A stretch of DNA of 64,000 bases from Hyphomicrobiaceae bacterium. GTDB lineage: Bacteria; Pseudomonadota; Alphaproteobacteria; Rhizobiales; Hyphomicrobiaceae. Below the pieces are notes generated by a model, which had not been told where the DNA came from, ran no database searches, and saw nothing but the letters and a program-made list of their open reading frames with translations. The stretch covers positions 124,001-188,000 of the forward strand of contig JAEUMD010000001.1 of the NCBI GenBank assembly GCA_016793635.1, in the 5' to 3' direction. This document shows positions 1 through 8,237 of this stretch, one piece after another. Each line of letters starts with the position of its first letter. The stretch's first letter is position 1. Made by a program: the position numbers and the translations under genes.

Positions 1-856
1 CGGCGCATTTGGACGCGCAGACCTCGGCGTCGCGCTGGAAGTGGTTCGGTAGCGTCGAGAAGCTGACTGGGAAATAGTAGCCGTCGCAAAGCCGCACACA
101 GACTGTGCGGTAGGTAGCGAAGGGCACGGAGCTGTAGCGGCTGCCCATGCCGCCTCCGCCGCTGTCCTCGTCCTGCCAGTAGCCGGAGAGCGGCCCCGTA
201 TCGCGGCGGCGGGCTTCCTGCTGATAGGATTGTCCGCAATTATTGCGGGCGAGTTCGCGCACGATCTCGTCCTGCACCGAGCGCCCGCCAGTGCCCATGG
301 CTTCCTGACGCTGTACTTCGAGGTCAGCGTGCTGGCGCTTGGCCTGATCGACCTCGTCGACGAGGCCACGGCATTCGCGTGAGTTGCGGAGCTGTTTGGA
401 GAACAGGAACCACTCGTAGCAGTCGGCCTTGTCGAGCTTGCTTTGCAAGCGCCGCAGGTTCTGCTCGCTCTGGCGCAGATCGCTCTCGATGCGCGGCAGA
501 ACGTTCTGGACCTGGCTCCCGCGTTGCGTTTCCTGCACGAGCCGCTGTTCGAGGCGGAGGCAGATCGACGAGCGGTCGGAGTCCCAGCCGCCGCTGACAC
601 CCGGTGCGGGGCCCGGGCGAGCGGGATCGCGGCGTATCGGCTCGCGCGGAATCGGAGGATCGCGCGGCACGGGCTTCGGGCTACTTTCCCAAGGCCAGGA
701 GAACCCCTGCGCGGCTGCGGTGGAGTGAGCGCCAAACGCGGCGGCGCCGGCCATCAGCGCGACGAGTGCGGCTGCAGCGAACCGGCCGAGACCGGCGATC
801 GACTTCAAGTGCCGGCGGAACGCCACTCGAAGGCTCTTTGCGGCGTTGCGTGCCAT
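1..856 (-). CDS. DUF2865 domain-containing secreted protein (3' end cut by window edge)
   Basis: The reading frame is open from an ATG at 856 to the window edge, so the C-terminus is missing. The first 50 or so residues form a basic stretch and a hydrophobic, alanine-rich segment ending near AAAQG, a likely signal peptide. A proline/arginine-rich stretch follows, then a coiled-coil-like region around LRQSEQNLRRLQSKL. The last visible part has the DUF2865 signature: TVCVRLCDGYYFPVSFST, then a Cys-x3-Cys pair. A GGAG purine run lies 12-15 nt before the ATG. DUF2865 proteins are periplasmic proteins of unknown function common in Hyphomicrobiales, so the family call is firm and the role is unknown. 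Confidence 0.85.
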   Translation of the reverse strand, partial: MARNAAKSLRVAFRRHLKSIAGLGRFAAAALVALMAGAAAFGAHSTAAAQGFSWPWESSPKPVPRDPPIPREPIRRDPARPGPAPGVSGGWDSDRSSICLRLEQRLVQETQRGSQVQNVLPRIESDLRQSEQNLRRLQSKLDKADCYEWFLFSKQLRNSRECRGLVDEVDQAKRQHADLEVQRQEAMGTGGRSVQDEIVRELARNNCGQSYQQEARRRDTGPLSGYWQDEDSGGGGMGSRYSSVPFATYRTVCVRLCDGYYFPVSFSTLPNHFQRDAEVCASKCA

Positions 857-1246
857 CGTCGTCGTTCGAAATCTCCTCGGGCCAGCACCGGGCGGGGCCA
901 GCATCGGGTCAGACGTTTAACCCAATCCGCTAGACGGTCAATGAGGAGCAATAAAGGCGGTCGGTGAACTCGGCCGCGGCCGGGCAAAGCCGGGAGCAGA
1001 TGAGGACGGTGTGCCGTCACGGGGTGTTGGCCTGCTGCGTGTCGGGCGTCGTGCCGATGCGCTGCGTTGCTGGTGGAGATAACGGCGTCACGGCGTGGCT
1101 GGTGCAGGGCAGGGGAACGGAGTGCGAACGCGGTCGATGTCCGAGTGGCGCGGCCCGTGCCGGCCGAGTTGTTCACAGTTGCGCCGCCGTGCGAGGCTGT
1201 TATCTGGGGTGGACGTGGTTCGCAGCCCAACTGTGGGGAGAGCTAG
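857..1246. other. Divergent intergenic region, no gene supported
   Basis: This lies between the DUF2865 gene (minus) and the small secreted protein (plus). The open frames here have no ribosome binding site, no recognisable domain and arginine/alanine-rich shadow composition. It presumably holds the promoters of both flanking genes, but I see no clear operator or hairpin. Confidence 0.5.
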
Positions 1247-1711
1247 ATGCGTGGTGCGGTGGTGTCGCTACTCGGGGCCTGCTTTGGCGCAGTGCTCACC
1301 CTCTTCAACGTCGCGACTTCCGCTCAGGGTGAGGGCATCGCGACAGACCTGACGTGCGAGTTCGAGGGTGGCTTGTCGTCGAGCTATTCGGGTGGCACGT
1401 TCGCTTCGCGAGCGCCCCTGCCGCTCAGGTTCGGTATCGGCGAGATCGATCTCGAGAAGCAGTCCGCCCGCCTGCGGGTGGGCGGTTCAGATGGCCCTGC
1501 CACCACGTTGCGAGTCATTCGTGCGCTCAACGCCAATCACTTCCTCGAGGTTGTCCCGGAAGGCTTTCTCGTGTTGACGACCGTCTATGACATCGATCCG
1601 GCGGTTGGTGCCTATCCGGCCGTGCATTCGCGCCATCTGGGTGTTCTGGGGCAGCCCGTGTTTGCTCAGTATCCGGGGTTCTGCAAAGCACTGCCTCCGG
1701 CTGCGCGCTAA
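1247..1711 (+). CDS. Hypothetical secreted protein, 154 aa
   Basis: The start is supported by a GGGGAGAG ribosome binding site just upstream. Residues 1-27 look like a Sec signal peptide (MRGAVVSLLGACFGAVLTLF, cleavage near TSAQG). The mature part begins with DLTCEFEGG and has one cysteine near each end (in DLTCEF and GFCKAL), which could form a disulfide in the periplasm. The compact beta-rich sequence (SARLRVGG, TTLRVIRALN, FLEVVPEGFLVLTTVYD) resembles small periplasmic alphaproteobacterial proteins without known function. It is a lone gene, with nothing in the next 190 bases before a convergent cytochrome gene. Confidence 0.75.
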   Translation: MRGAVVSLLGACFGAVLTLFNVATSAQGEGIATDLTCEFEGGLSSSYSGGTFASRAPLPLRFGIGEIDLEKQSARLRVGGSDGPATTLRVIRALNANHFLEVVPEGFLVLTTVYDIDPAVGAYPAVHSRHLGVLGQPVFAQYPGFCKALPPAAR

Positions 1712-1904
1712 GCTGCAATCCTTCGAGACGCAATTGCTCCGCGCTTTCATGGAAAGCGCGAACGACATCCCAAGCTCATGATGAGCAGCGGACGTCGCGA
1801 CGCGAACACGTCGTGCTAGCGAACAATAGAGGTTGAACGCACTCTGTCAGGAAGCACCCGTATTTCTGGAAACAGGCACGCGATCCTAGACACGGCCCAC
1901 CACT

Positions 1905-2606
1905 TCAGGGCGCCTTGCGCTTCTGCCACGCGAAATAGAGCGCGACCGCGTTGATCTCGTCAGCGGTCAACTTCTTGGCGATCGACGACATGATCGAGCC
2001 GGGGTCGTTGTTGCGCGCACCGGTCTGCCACGCTTCGAGCTGACGGGAAATATAGAGCGCGTGCTGGCCGGCGATGTTCGGGATGGTGTCGTTTCCGGCC
2101 AACGCCGCGACGTTGTGGCAAGTGACGCAAGAGGGGATCTCGCGCGCGGCGTCCCCCTGTTCGGCAAGCGTCACGCCGATCGCTGGCGGTTCGGGCAACG
2201 GCGATTTGGCTCCGCTCGCCTCGAGCTTCGAGTAATAGCCTGCGAGCGCGGCAATATCGGCGTCGGTGAGCTTCGCGGCGACCACCTGCATCACGCGATT
2301 CTCGCGAATTCCAGAGCGGTAATCCGTGAGTTGCTTGGCGATGTACGACTCGGTCAAGCCCGTCAAGTTGCCGAACGCCGACTCCGCATCGCCCTGTCCG
2401 GAATCACGATGACAGGCGACGCAAGCCACGATCCCGTCCGCGAGGCGTCCGTGCTCCACGAGATCGCGGGCACGCGCGATCTCCTTCGCTGCGTCGTCGG
2501 CGATGGCGGTTGCCGTGAGGAGCGCCGTCACGCATGTGGCAATGACGGTGAACGCAGCCGCGCGGTGAAGCGGACGGAAGATGATCGGGAGAGAGCGGCG
2601 GGGCAT
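1905..2606 (-). CDS. Diheme c-type cytochrome (c4 / FccA-like)
   Basis: This 233-aa protein has a signal peptide (hydrophobic AAFTVIATCVTALLTATAIA) and two haem-binding CxxCH motifs, CVACH and CVTCH, each in a separate half followed by a possible methionine-ligand loop. That is the layout of periplasmic diheme cytochromes of the c4 / flavocytochrome c sulfide dehydrogenase cytochrome-subunit type. An AGGA ribosome binding site precedes the ATG. It is the last gene of a same-strand group with the PDC-sensor gene (93-base gap) and the LysM-binding-protein gene. A flavocytochrome c dehydrogenase flavoprotein lies at 12574-13860 and is a possible but unproven partner. Otherwise it would be an electron carrier to an oxidase. 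Confidence 0.85.
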   Translation of the reverse strand: MPRRSLPIIFRPLHRAAAFTVIATCVTALLTATAIADDAAKEIARARDLVEHGRLADGIVACVACHRDSGQGDAESAFGNLTGLTESYIAKQLTDYRSGIRENRVMQVVAAKLTDADIAALAGYYSKLEASGAKSPLPEPPAIGVTLAEQGDAAREIPSCVTCHNVAALAGNDTIPNIAGQHALYISRQLEAWQTGARNNDPGSIMSSIAKKLTADEINAVALYFAWQKRKAP

Positions 2607-2699
2607 GACGGTGTTCCTGAAGGCGCGGCAACCGAAGCGCGGTCTGCTCCGAGGCTGGCGTCGCGTCTGCCCCTCGGGAGCGGCGGTGTGCTCGCTTGG

Positions 2700-3299
2700 T
2701 CAGCCGGGCGGCTTGGCCGGCGGATGGTATCGGATGTCGAAGCCCAAGGTGATGGCGCCGATCTGCCGTCCCTCGATGGTGAGAGCGCGGCTGAACTGCT
2801 GGGAGAACGAGCGGGTCGACTGATCGAAATCGACGCGCGCGACGTGGACGGCGTCCGTCTTGGCGCCGAACGTCTTCTGCCACTTCGCCTCGTCGCCCTG
2901 CCAATAGTCCGTCGTTTGGCTGCTGACCGCGACGTTGCAGCCCTTCTGATCCATGACGATGATCTCTGAAATGAGGCCATTGCTCGTTGCGACAAGCTCG
3001 GCCATCCGCTTCGACAGCGGGTTCGCAAGAATGGGATCGATGAGGCTCTTATCTCCATCACGCCAGCGCTTGTCGAGCGCCAGGATGTCCGCCTCGGTCC
3101 AATCCTCCGACTGTTTCGATTGAGCGGCTAGGATCGCAAGGAACTTCGGGTTCGCAAGGATCTCCCCGATCGTCTGACTGAGCGTGGTGAAGTAGAGGTT
3201 GCGCGTATCCTCCAGCGGATCGGCGGCGGCGAGCGTCGCCTGCAAGGAAAGAACGGCGCCGAGACAGAGTGCCGCGAGACGTCGTGAACGCTTCAGCAT
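2700..3299 (-). CDS. Periplasmic PDC/Cache-type sensor domain protein
   Basis: The 199-aa product starts with MLKRSRRLAALCLGAVLSLQ, a clear signal peptide cut near LAAADP. The frame is open further upstream but that extension has no signal-peptide logic. The mature part consists of helices (YFTTLSQTIGEILANPKFL) then a PDC/Cache-like fold recognisable from LVATSNGLISEIIVMDQKG, VAVSSQTTDYWQGDE and the terminal GRQIGAITLGFDI. Free-standing PDC proteins bind small ligands in the periplasm. It lies between the LysM-solute-binding gene and the cytochrome gene on the same strand, so all three may be co-transcribed. Ligand and partner are unknown. Confidence 0.75.
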   Translation of the reverse strand: MLKRSRRLAALCLGAVLSLQATLAAADPLEDTRNLYFTTLSQTIGEILANPKFLAILAAQSKQSEDWTEADILALDKRWRDGDKSLIDPILANPLSKRMAELVATSNGLISEIIVMDQKGCNVAVSSQTTDYWQGDEAKWQKTFGAKTDAVHVARVDFDQSTRSFSQQFSRALTIEGRQIGAITLGFDIRYHPPAKPPG

Positions 3300-3409
3300 T
3301 GCTCGAACCCATGATCGCTGAGTCAATTGAACGGAGCCGTGCGCACCTGGATCTACAACCGCTGCGCCGTTCATCCGGTGAGACGGTCGACCTCGGCGCG
3401 CCGACGCCA

Positions 3410-4714
3410 TCATCGCTTCGTGTTCTTTTCCCTCGCAGGCGAGGGAGCTTGCGAAACAGCGCCAGCGCCGTTGGCGTCATCCTTCTTGGCGGTTGGTCCG
3501 CTCGCACGGGCGGAACCGAGAGACGGGTCCGGCTGGCTCGTTTGTGAATCCCAGAAGCGCTGGAGGTGGCGCTCGACGATGGCATCGTACTTGTCGGTCG
3601 CGCGCAGCCGCTGAAGACCTTCGTTTACGTAATAGAGGATCGTGCGCGAGTAAGGATGCGTCTTCGCCACGATCACGTGCATCGTCTTGATCGCGAGTGG
3701 CTCTTCCACGGAGCGGATCTGTGATTTGAGCCCGAGTGAATTCACGCTCGCGAGGCCGCCGAGTTCGTTGATGACGACGCCGTCGATCACACCGTCACCG
3801 AGCAGTCGGAAACAGTCGTCGATGCTCGCTGGGCGCAGCAGAATAATCTTGCTGTCCTTCAGCCAGTTGCGTCCGTTGGCGTCGAGATCGGCCATCGAGT
3901 AACCCGCCGGGCGGCAGAGCGTGGTGCCTTTGATCTGTCCGTCTGTGAGAGTCTTGATCGGCGAGTCGTTCGCGACGAAGAGGCGGAGAACGAATTCGTT
4001 GAGCGGGTCCGAGTAGAAGAAGCGCGAGCAGCGGAACTTGGCGTCCTCGTCCAGCGAAGCCGTGTCCTGGCAGTTCGGCTTGATCCACGGGAAGCCTGCG
4101 TCGAACGCGCGATTGACGAGAAGCGGATCAAGGTGGGCGGACCAGTCGTTCACCCACGAGACTTTGTACTCGAGCTTTCCGCCCGTCTCCTGTTTCACGA
4201 GCGCCATGGCGGTCTCGATAATCTCGCTGATCATGCCGCCGCCCTCGAGACCGCGGCCGGTGAAAGGCGGATAGCCGTCGGCGGTCAACAGCTCGATGCG
4301 CCGCACGAGCGTCGATGCAACCATCTTGTTCGGGTTTTGCTGGGCCGGTGACGCTTCCTCGTCCGGTGTCGCGCGCGGTGCCGGGCGGTTGGTGCCGCGA
4401 CCGATGCAGGGCAAGCGAATCTCGAGACCGGGTACGAGCAGGCTGGCATTGTTACCGAGCCGCTCCTGGTTGGCGTAGAAGATCACCGTCCACAGACCGG
4501 GCTGCCCGTAGGTACGCGCGGCGATGTCGGCGAGCGTCTCGTTCTCTTTGATCTTGTATGTCGAACCGCAGTCCTGGCTCGCAGCGTCACGCGGCGATAC
4601 CGTCGTGAACAAGCTCGCACAGGCCAACGCAGCAAAGACGAGAGCGACGCGCCGCATCGTTGTGCTCGTTAGATTCAGTACTTCGGATCGCTTGTTCGCC
4701 ATAGAAGTCTGCAT
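3410..4714 (-). CDS. LysM domain plus extracellular solute-binding (SBP_bac_3-like) protein
   Basis: A signal peptide (MRRVALVFAALACASLF) is followed by a LysM domain at about residues 48-103 (YKIKENETLADIAARTYG through VPGLEIRLPC) that should bind peptidoglycan. The rest is a periplasmic-binding-protein fold of the polar amino-acid type (ELLTADGYPPFTGRGLEGGG, DAGFPWIKPNC, GVVINELGGLASVNSLG) and a charged tail. No permease or ATPase gene adjoins it, so it looks like a wall-tethered ligand sensor rather than a transport component. The start is uncertain: ATGs at 4714, 4702 and 4657 are in frame. I chose 4714, which follows a GGGGGAGG run at very short spacing. It leads the PDC-sensor and cytochrome genes and diverges from the gene at 5098. 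Confidence 0.75.
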   Translation of the reverse strand: MQTSMANKRSEVLNLTSTTMRRVALVFAALACASLFTTVSPRDAASQDCGSTYKIKENETLADIAARTYGQPGLWTVIFYANQERLGNNASLLVPGLEIRLPCIGRGTNRPAPRATPDEEASPAQQNPNKMVASTLVRRIELLTADGYPPFTGRGLEGGGMISEIIETAMALVKQETGGKLEYKVSWVNDWSAHLDPLLVNRAFDAGFPWIKPNCQDTASLDEDAKFRCSRFFYSDPLNEFVLRLFVANDSPIKTLTDGQIKGTTLCRPAGYSMADLDANGRNWLKDSKIILLRPASIDDCFRLLGDGVIDGVVINELGGLASVNSLGLKSQIRSVEEPLAIKTMHVIVAKTHPYSRTILYYVNEGLQRLRATDKYDAIVERHLQRFWDSQTSQPDPSLGSARASGPTAKKDDANGAGAVSQAPSPAREKNTKR

Positions 4715-5097
4715 CGCCTCCCCCACCGCTATTCCACACATTCGACGCGGTTCGATCGCAACTAAGGCGCTGATGCGATCATCAACGGGCCTAGCTCGAC
4801 ATCGCGGCAAAAGAATGCCGTACGCTTGCGACGCCGAATGACATGCGCGTGGCGCCGACCTAGCGTCTCGACATTCTTATAGCACACTGAGATAACACAG
4901 CGTTGCCTGCTGTTCACCCGCGGGCGGTTCGCAAAATGGATTGGTCGCATTCACGTGAGCACCACAAGCGACCTGCCTTTGTGTCAGGTCAGGACATGGG
5001 AACCAGAGCGATCATGAGTCTGTCGCGGTATCGTCGGCGCTGTCGCCCATTACAACGCCCAATCGCCAACTTCGAATGTTCGAATCTCGACCGCGGC
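4715..5097. other. Divergent intergenic region between two solute-binding-protein genes
   Basis: The region holds the presumed promoters of the LysM-binding protein (minus) and the two-module binding protein (plus). The frame upstream of 5098 is open back to 4903 but encodes a basic, low-similarity stretch ahead of the signal sequence, so I treat it as non-coding. No operator was recognised. Confidence 0.4.
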
Positions 5098-6951
5098 ATG
5101 TCGCGACGGAATTGGCGTCGCTTCATCAGTGTTCCGCTCTTGATGATCGTGTTCGTCGCCACGATCGGTGCAGCTCTCGCGGTCGATCGGACTGCGCGCA
5201 AAGCTCCCAGTGATAGGTCCGTCGAAAGGTCGGCCCGATCGGTCACGGCGGTCACCGATACATTGATCGATGCCGCGAGCAGGGGCGGGCAGATGGTGGG
5301 GGGCCTTGCCAGCCTGTTCGACGCGCGTTCCGGTGTACGCGTGCTTGCGCTGGCGGGGCGCGGCGGCGAGAGCAACCTCAAGGATCTCCTCTATTTGCGC
5401 GGCGTCGATTTCGCCGTGGTCAACGCCGACGTCATGGCGAGTCTCGACGGCATGCCGCTCGGCGAGGTGGCGAAGCGCGAGCTGCGCTATGTGACGAAGC
5501 TGTTCGATCAGCGCGTGCTGCTCTTGGCGCGCCCCTCGATCACGAGCATTCAGGACCTGGCGGGCAAGGCGGTCGGCGTGCGTGCCGAGCGCCCTGATGC
5601 CCAAACGACCGCGCAGACGTTGTTCCGTCTTCTCAAGGTTGGCGCTCGCGTCGAACCGCTCGTTCTGAACCCGAATGCAGAGCCGAAGCAGGATGCGGTG
5701 CTGCTGCTCGAGAGCGAGCTGCCACAGGTCGGCGATCTCGCCGGTGGCCCGGGCGGCTATCGCCTCTTGCCGATTCCGTTCGACGATCGCCTCTCGGTTG
5801 CCTACAGGGCCGCGCAGGTGCCCGGTCGCGAGCTGGCACGCTGGACGGCGGGACGCGCCGTAGCGACGGTGCGTGTCGATACGATCCTTGCCGTATACAA
5901 CTGGAGCAACACGTCGCCGCGCCGCCCCGACGTCGTCGCGTTCATCGATGCGTTCTATGCCAAGCTCGCGCAGTTCCGCCAGGGCGCAGAGGGTGTGCTG
6001 TGGCGCCAGATCGGCGTCGCGGCCGAGGTTCCGGGCTGGACGCGCTATGTCTGGGCCGAGCCGTCGCGCTATCTCGAACCTGACAAGCTCGCCGAGCTCG
6101 CTGCGGTTTCGCGGGCGGCATTCAAGCTGAGTGATGGACCGCCACTCGCGGAAGAAATGGCTTCCGCGCAGCAAATCGATGCGAAGCTACCACCTTCGCT
6201 CACCATCCTCGCGTTCGAGCGGCCGCCATTCAGCTCGAAGCAATTGCCAGATGGCGGCCCGGCACTGAAGATGGTGCGCGACGCGCTTGCCGCTCGCAAT
6301 GCCGCCCAGCCTCCGACAGTCGAGTGGGTCGGTACGCTCGGCGACGAACCTTTGCTCCGTCTCATCGAGGGTAACAGGTTCGACGTCATCGTGCCGTGGC
6401 CCTATTTTCCCTGCGATCAGCCGGCACGGCTGACGGGGCCGACCGCGCACGTTTGCGACAGTGCAAGCTTCACCAAACCGCTCCTGACCGACATGCTGCG
6501 CCTGTTCCTGCCGGCGACGAGCACCGTCACACTCGCTGACCCGACGACGCTGGCGAAGCGGCGCATCTGTCTCACCGATCCTGCGCACATCGCGATCATC
6601 ACGGCGACCAATGGTGATTGGGAGCGGCGCTACGAGGTGGAGTATTCGGTGCAGCCGTCCGTAGTCGCGTGCCTCAGCGCGGTGCAGCAGGGCGAGGCCG
6701 ACGGCGTCGTCGCCAGCGAAGCAGAGTGCCAGCATACGCTCGACGCGCTCGGCATCCGCAAGCTCTTCAAGTTCGCCGATGAGCCGGTCGGAATTCAATC
6801 TTGGATCGCCGTGGTGCCGAGTGACCGGGAGCCGGAGCTTCTCGCCGATCTCGACAGCGGGATCGAGCGGGCGCACGCCGCCTCGGCGGGGAAGGTTGCG
6901 GCGGGTGAACGCGCGGGCGTAGATGCCGCTATCGCATCACATCCCAAGTAG
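5098..6951 (+). CDS. Two-module periplasmic solute-binding-like protein (TAXI-type + SBP_bac_3-like)
   Basis: This start begins MSRRNWRRFISVPLLMIVFVA, a signal peptide or anchor. The first half (to about residue 330) resembles TAXI/NMT1-type binding proteins: LYLRGVDFAVVNADVM, LFDQRVLLLARPSITSIQDLAGKAVGV and DTILAVYNW are typical. The second half is a second binding-protein fold (LTILAFERPPFSSKQLPDGG, DVIVPWPYFPCDQP, QQGEADGVVASEAEC) close to the polar amino-acid family and to the second module of the divergent LysM protein. The 617-aa tandem is about twice the usual length of either family. No transporter membrane subunits adjoin it, so a sensing role is inferred. The true start could be an upstream in-frame ATG. 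Confidence 0.7.
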   Translation: MSRRNWRRFISVPLLMIVFVATIGAALAVDRTARKAPSDRSVERSARSVTAVTDTLIDAASRGGQMVGGLASLFDARSGVRVLALAGRGGESNLKDLLYLRGVDFAVVNADVMASLDGMPLGEVAKRELRYVTKLFDQRVLLLARPSITSIQDLAGKAVGVRAERPDAQTTAQTLFRLLKVGARVEPLVLNPNAEPKQDAVLLLESELPQVGDLAGGPGGYRLLPIPFDDRLSVAYRAAQVPGRELARWTAGRAVATVRVDTILAVYNWSNTSPRRPDVVAFIDAFYAKLAQFRQGAEGVLWRQIGVAAEVPGWTRYVWAEPSRYLEPDKLAELAAVSRAAFKLSDGPPLAEEMASAQQIDAKLPPSLTILAFERPPFSSKQLPDGGPALKMVRDALAARNAAQPPTVEWVGTLGDEPLLRLIEGNRFDVIVPWPYFPCDQPARLTGPTAHVCDSASFTKPLLTDMLRLFLPATSTVTLADPTTLAKRRICLTDPAHIAIITATNGDWERRYEVEYSVQPSVVACLSAVQQGEADGVVASEAECQHTLDALGIRKLFKFADEPVGIQSWIAVVPSDREPELLADLDSGIERAHAASAGKVAAGERAGVDAAIASHPK

Positions 6952-7059
6952 TGCGCACTCTGAGCTCGCTCCCGAGAGTGCACATCACGACTTCGAGGGA
7001 CAGCGAATGCGATCCCTCACAGCCGATAGTGCTCCGAAGGGCGAATTAGGTGAGCAAAC

Positions 7060-8133
7060 TCAGCCCTCGGCGCGGCGTCCAGTCAGAATGTCGTAGGCGA
7101 CATTGATCTGCGCGATGCGCGCGTTTCTGTACTGGCGATCCTCGTCAGATCGCGCGAGGTCGGGGTGCCAGCATTGGCGTAGCGCCCGCACCAAACGGTG
7201 CAGCGTGTCGTGGTCGACCTCGCGGTTGGCGCCGAGCACGACGAGCGACTCAGCCTTCGTCTCGGGCACGCGCGGCAGCTCGTTCTTGCCGCCGACCGTC
7301 GAAAGTGCCGCGTCCGCCGTGGCGCGGATGCGTTCGAGATCGCGAACGGTGCGACGCAGGCGCTGACGCAGCGTGATCCAATATTCGGCGGGAGCCCCGA
7401 CGATAACCGCGCCCTCGCCTCGTGCTCGCGTGGTCGATACCACCGACAGCCGCTTGGTGACCTCGGCGAGTTCCTTCATCAGGAAGTTGCGGAGCGCCGA
7501 TGTTTCCTGGAGTCGAGACACCACCGGCTCGGCGCGGCGCCAATAATCGGAGGCGACATCGAGCAGTCGGCTGCATTCCTCGCGGGCGGCACGTGCCTCG
7601 GCATCGCTCCAATGCACGGTCCTGCCCCGTGATGCACGGTTTTGGCGGGACTGCAAATTCGCAGCATAGGCGGCCACCACGGCGCCGAAATCCCGGAGCA
7701 ACGATGTCGCCAGCACGAACGCCAGCATGCCGAGAGTGAGACCCATCTGAGGGTCGAAGGAAAAGCGCAAGTGTTCGGCGAGGCCACCTGCAAGTGGGGG
7801 AACGAACACCATCGTCGAGTGGCCGGGCGACTGCACGGCGTGTCCATCCCCGTGCGGGAGGGCAGGGGCGGCTTGCTCCGACATGGCGGGCGGCGCTGCC
7901 ACTGCGAATGACGGCACGGCGTTCACGTCCGGCTCAGCTACCGGGAGGGGCGCATCGGGACTTCTTCTGGCGACGACGGTCGTGACCCACTGAGAGGTCG
8001 CCTTGATCTCCTGAGACAGGACGGCAGAACAGCTGGCGCAATGGAATAGAACCGCCAGCGCGGCCAGCAAGGCCGGCAACGTCGTGCATCTCCCGTGGCT
8101 CTCGCGCCGTACGGCCCGTCGATCGCCAGACAT
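7060..8133 (-). CDS. Membrane-anchored protein with C-terminal J domain (DnaJ-like)
   Basis: This ATG follows a GGGAGGA ribosome binding site at good spacing. Residues about 17-37 are hydrophobic (signal or first membrane segment), followed by a proline/alanine-rich stretch and a second hydrophobic segment near residues 130-160 (LTLGMLAFVLATSLL). The cytosolic part is helical. The last 50 residues form a J domain with the diagnostic HPD tripeptide at 323-325 (QCWHPDLARSDE) and the downstream INVAYDIL helix. A J domain implies recruitment of an Hsp70 such as DnaK to the membrane. The gene ends 104 bases upstream of nothing else on its strand and is preceded on the same strand by the dynamin-like GTPase gene, a possible co-transcribed partner. 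Confidence 0.75.
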   Translation of the reverse strand: MSGDRRAVRRESHGRCTTLPALLAALAVLFHCASCSAVLSQEIKATSQWVTTVVARRSPDAPLPVAEPDVNAVPSFAVAAPPAMSEQAAPALPHGDGHAVQSPGHSTMVFVPPLAGGLAEHLRFSFDPQMGLTLGMLAFVLATSLLRDFGAVVAAYAANLQSRQNRASRGRTVHWSDAEARAAREECSRLLDVASDYWRRAEPVVSRLQETSALRNFLMKELAEVTKRLSVVSTTRARGEGAVIVGAPAEYWITLRQRLRRTVRDLERIRATADAALSTVGGKNELPRVPETKAESLVVLGANREVDHDTLHRLVRALRQCWHPDLARSDEDRQYRNARIAQINVAYDILTGRRAEG

Positions 8134-8237
8134 GCCGTCACTTCCTCCCAAACTCGGCTCGGCCGATGCGCTCCGCATTGTTCCGACACGTGCCCTGATC
8201 GACTCTGCGTCAGAAGGCGAATGTCAGAAGCGGTACG

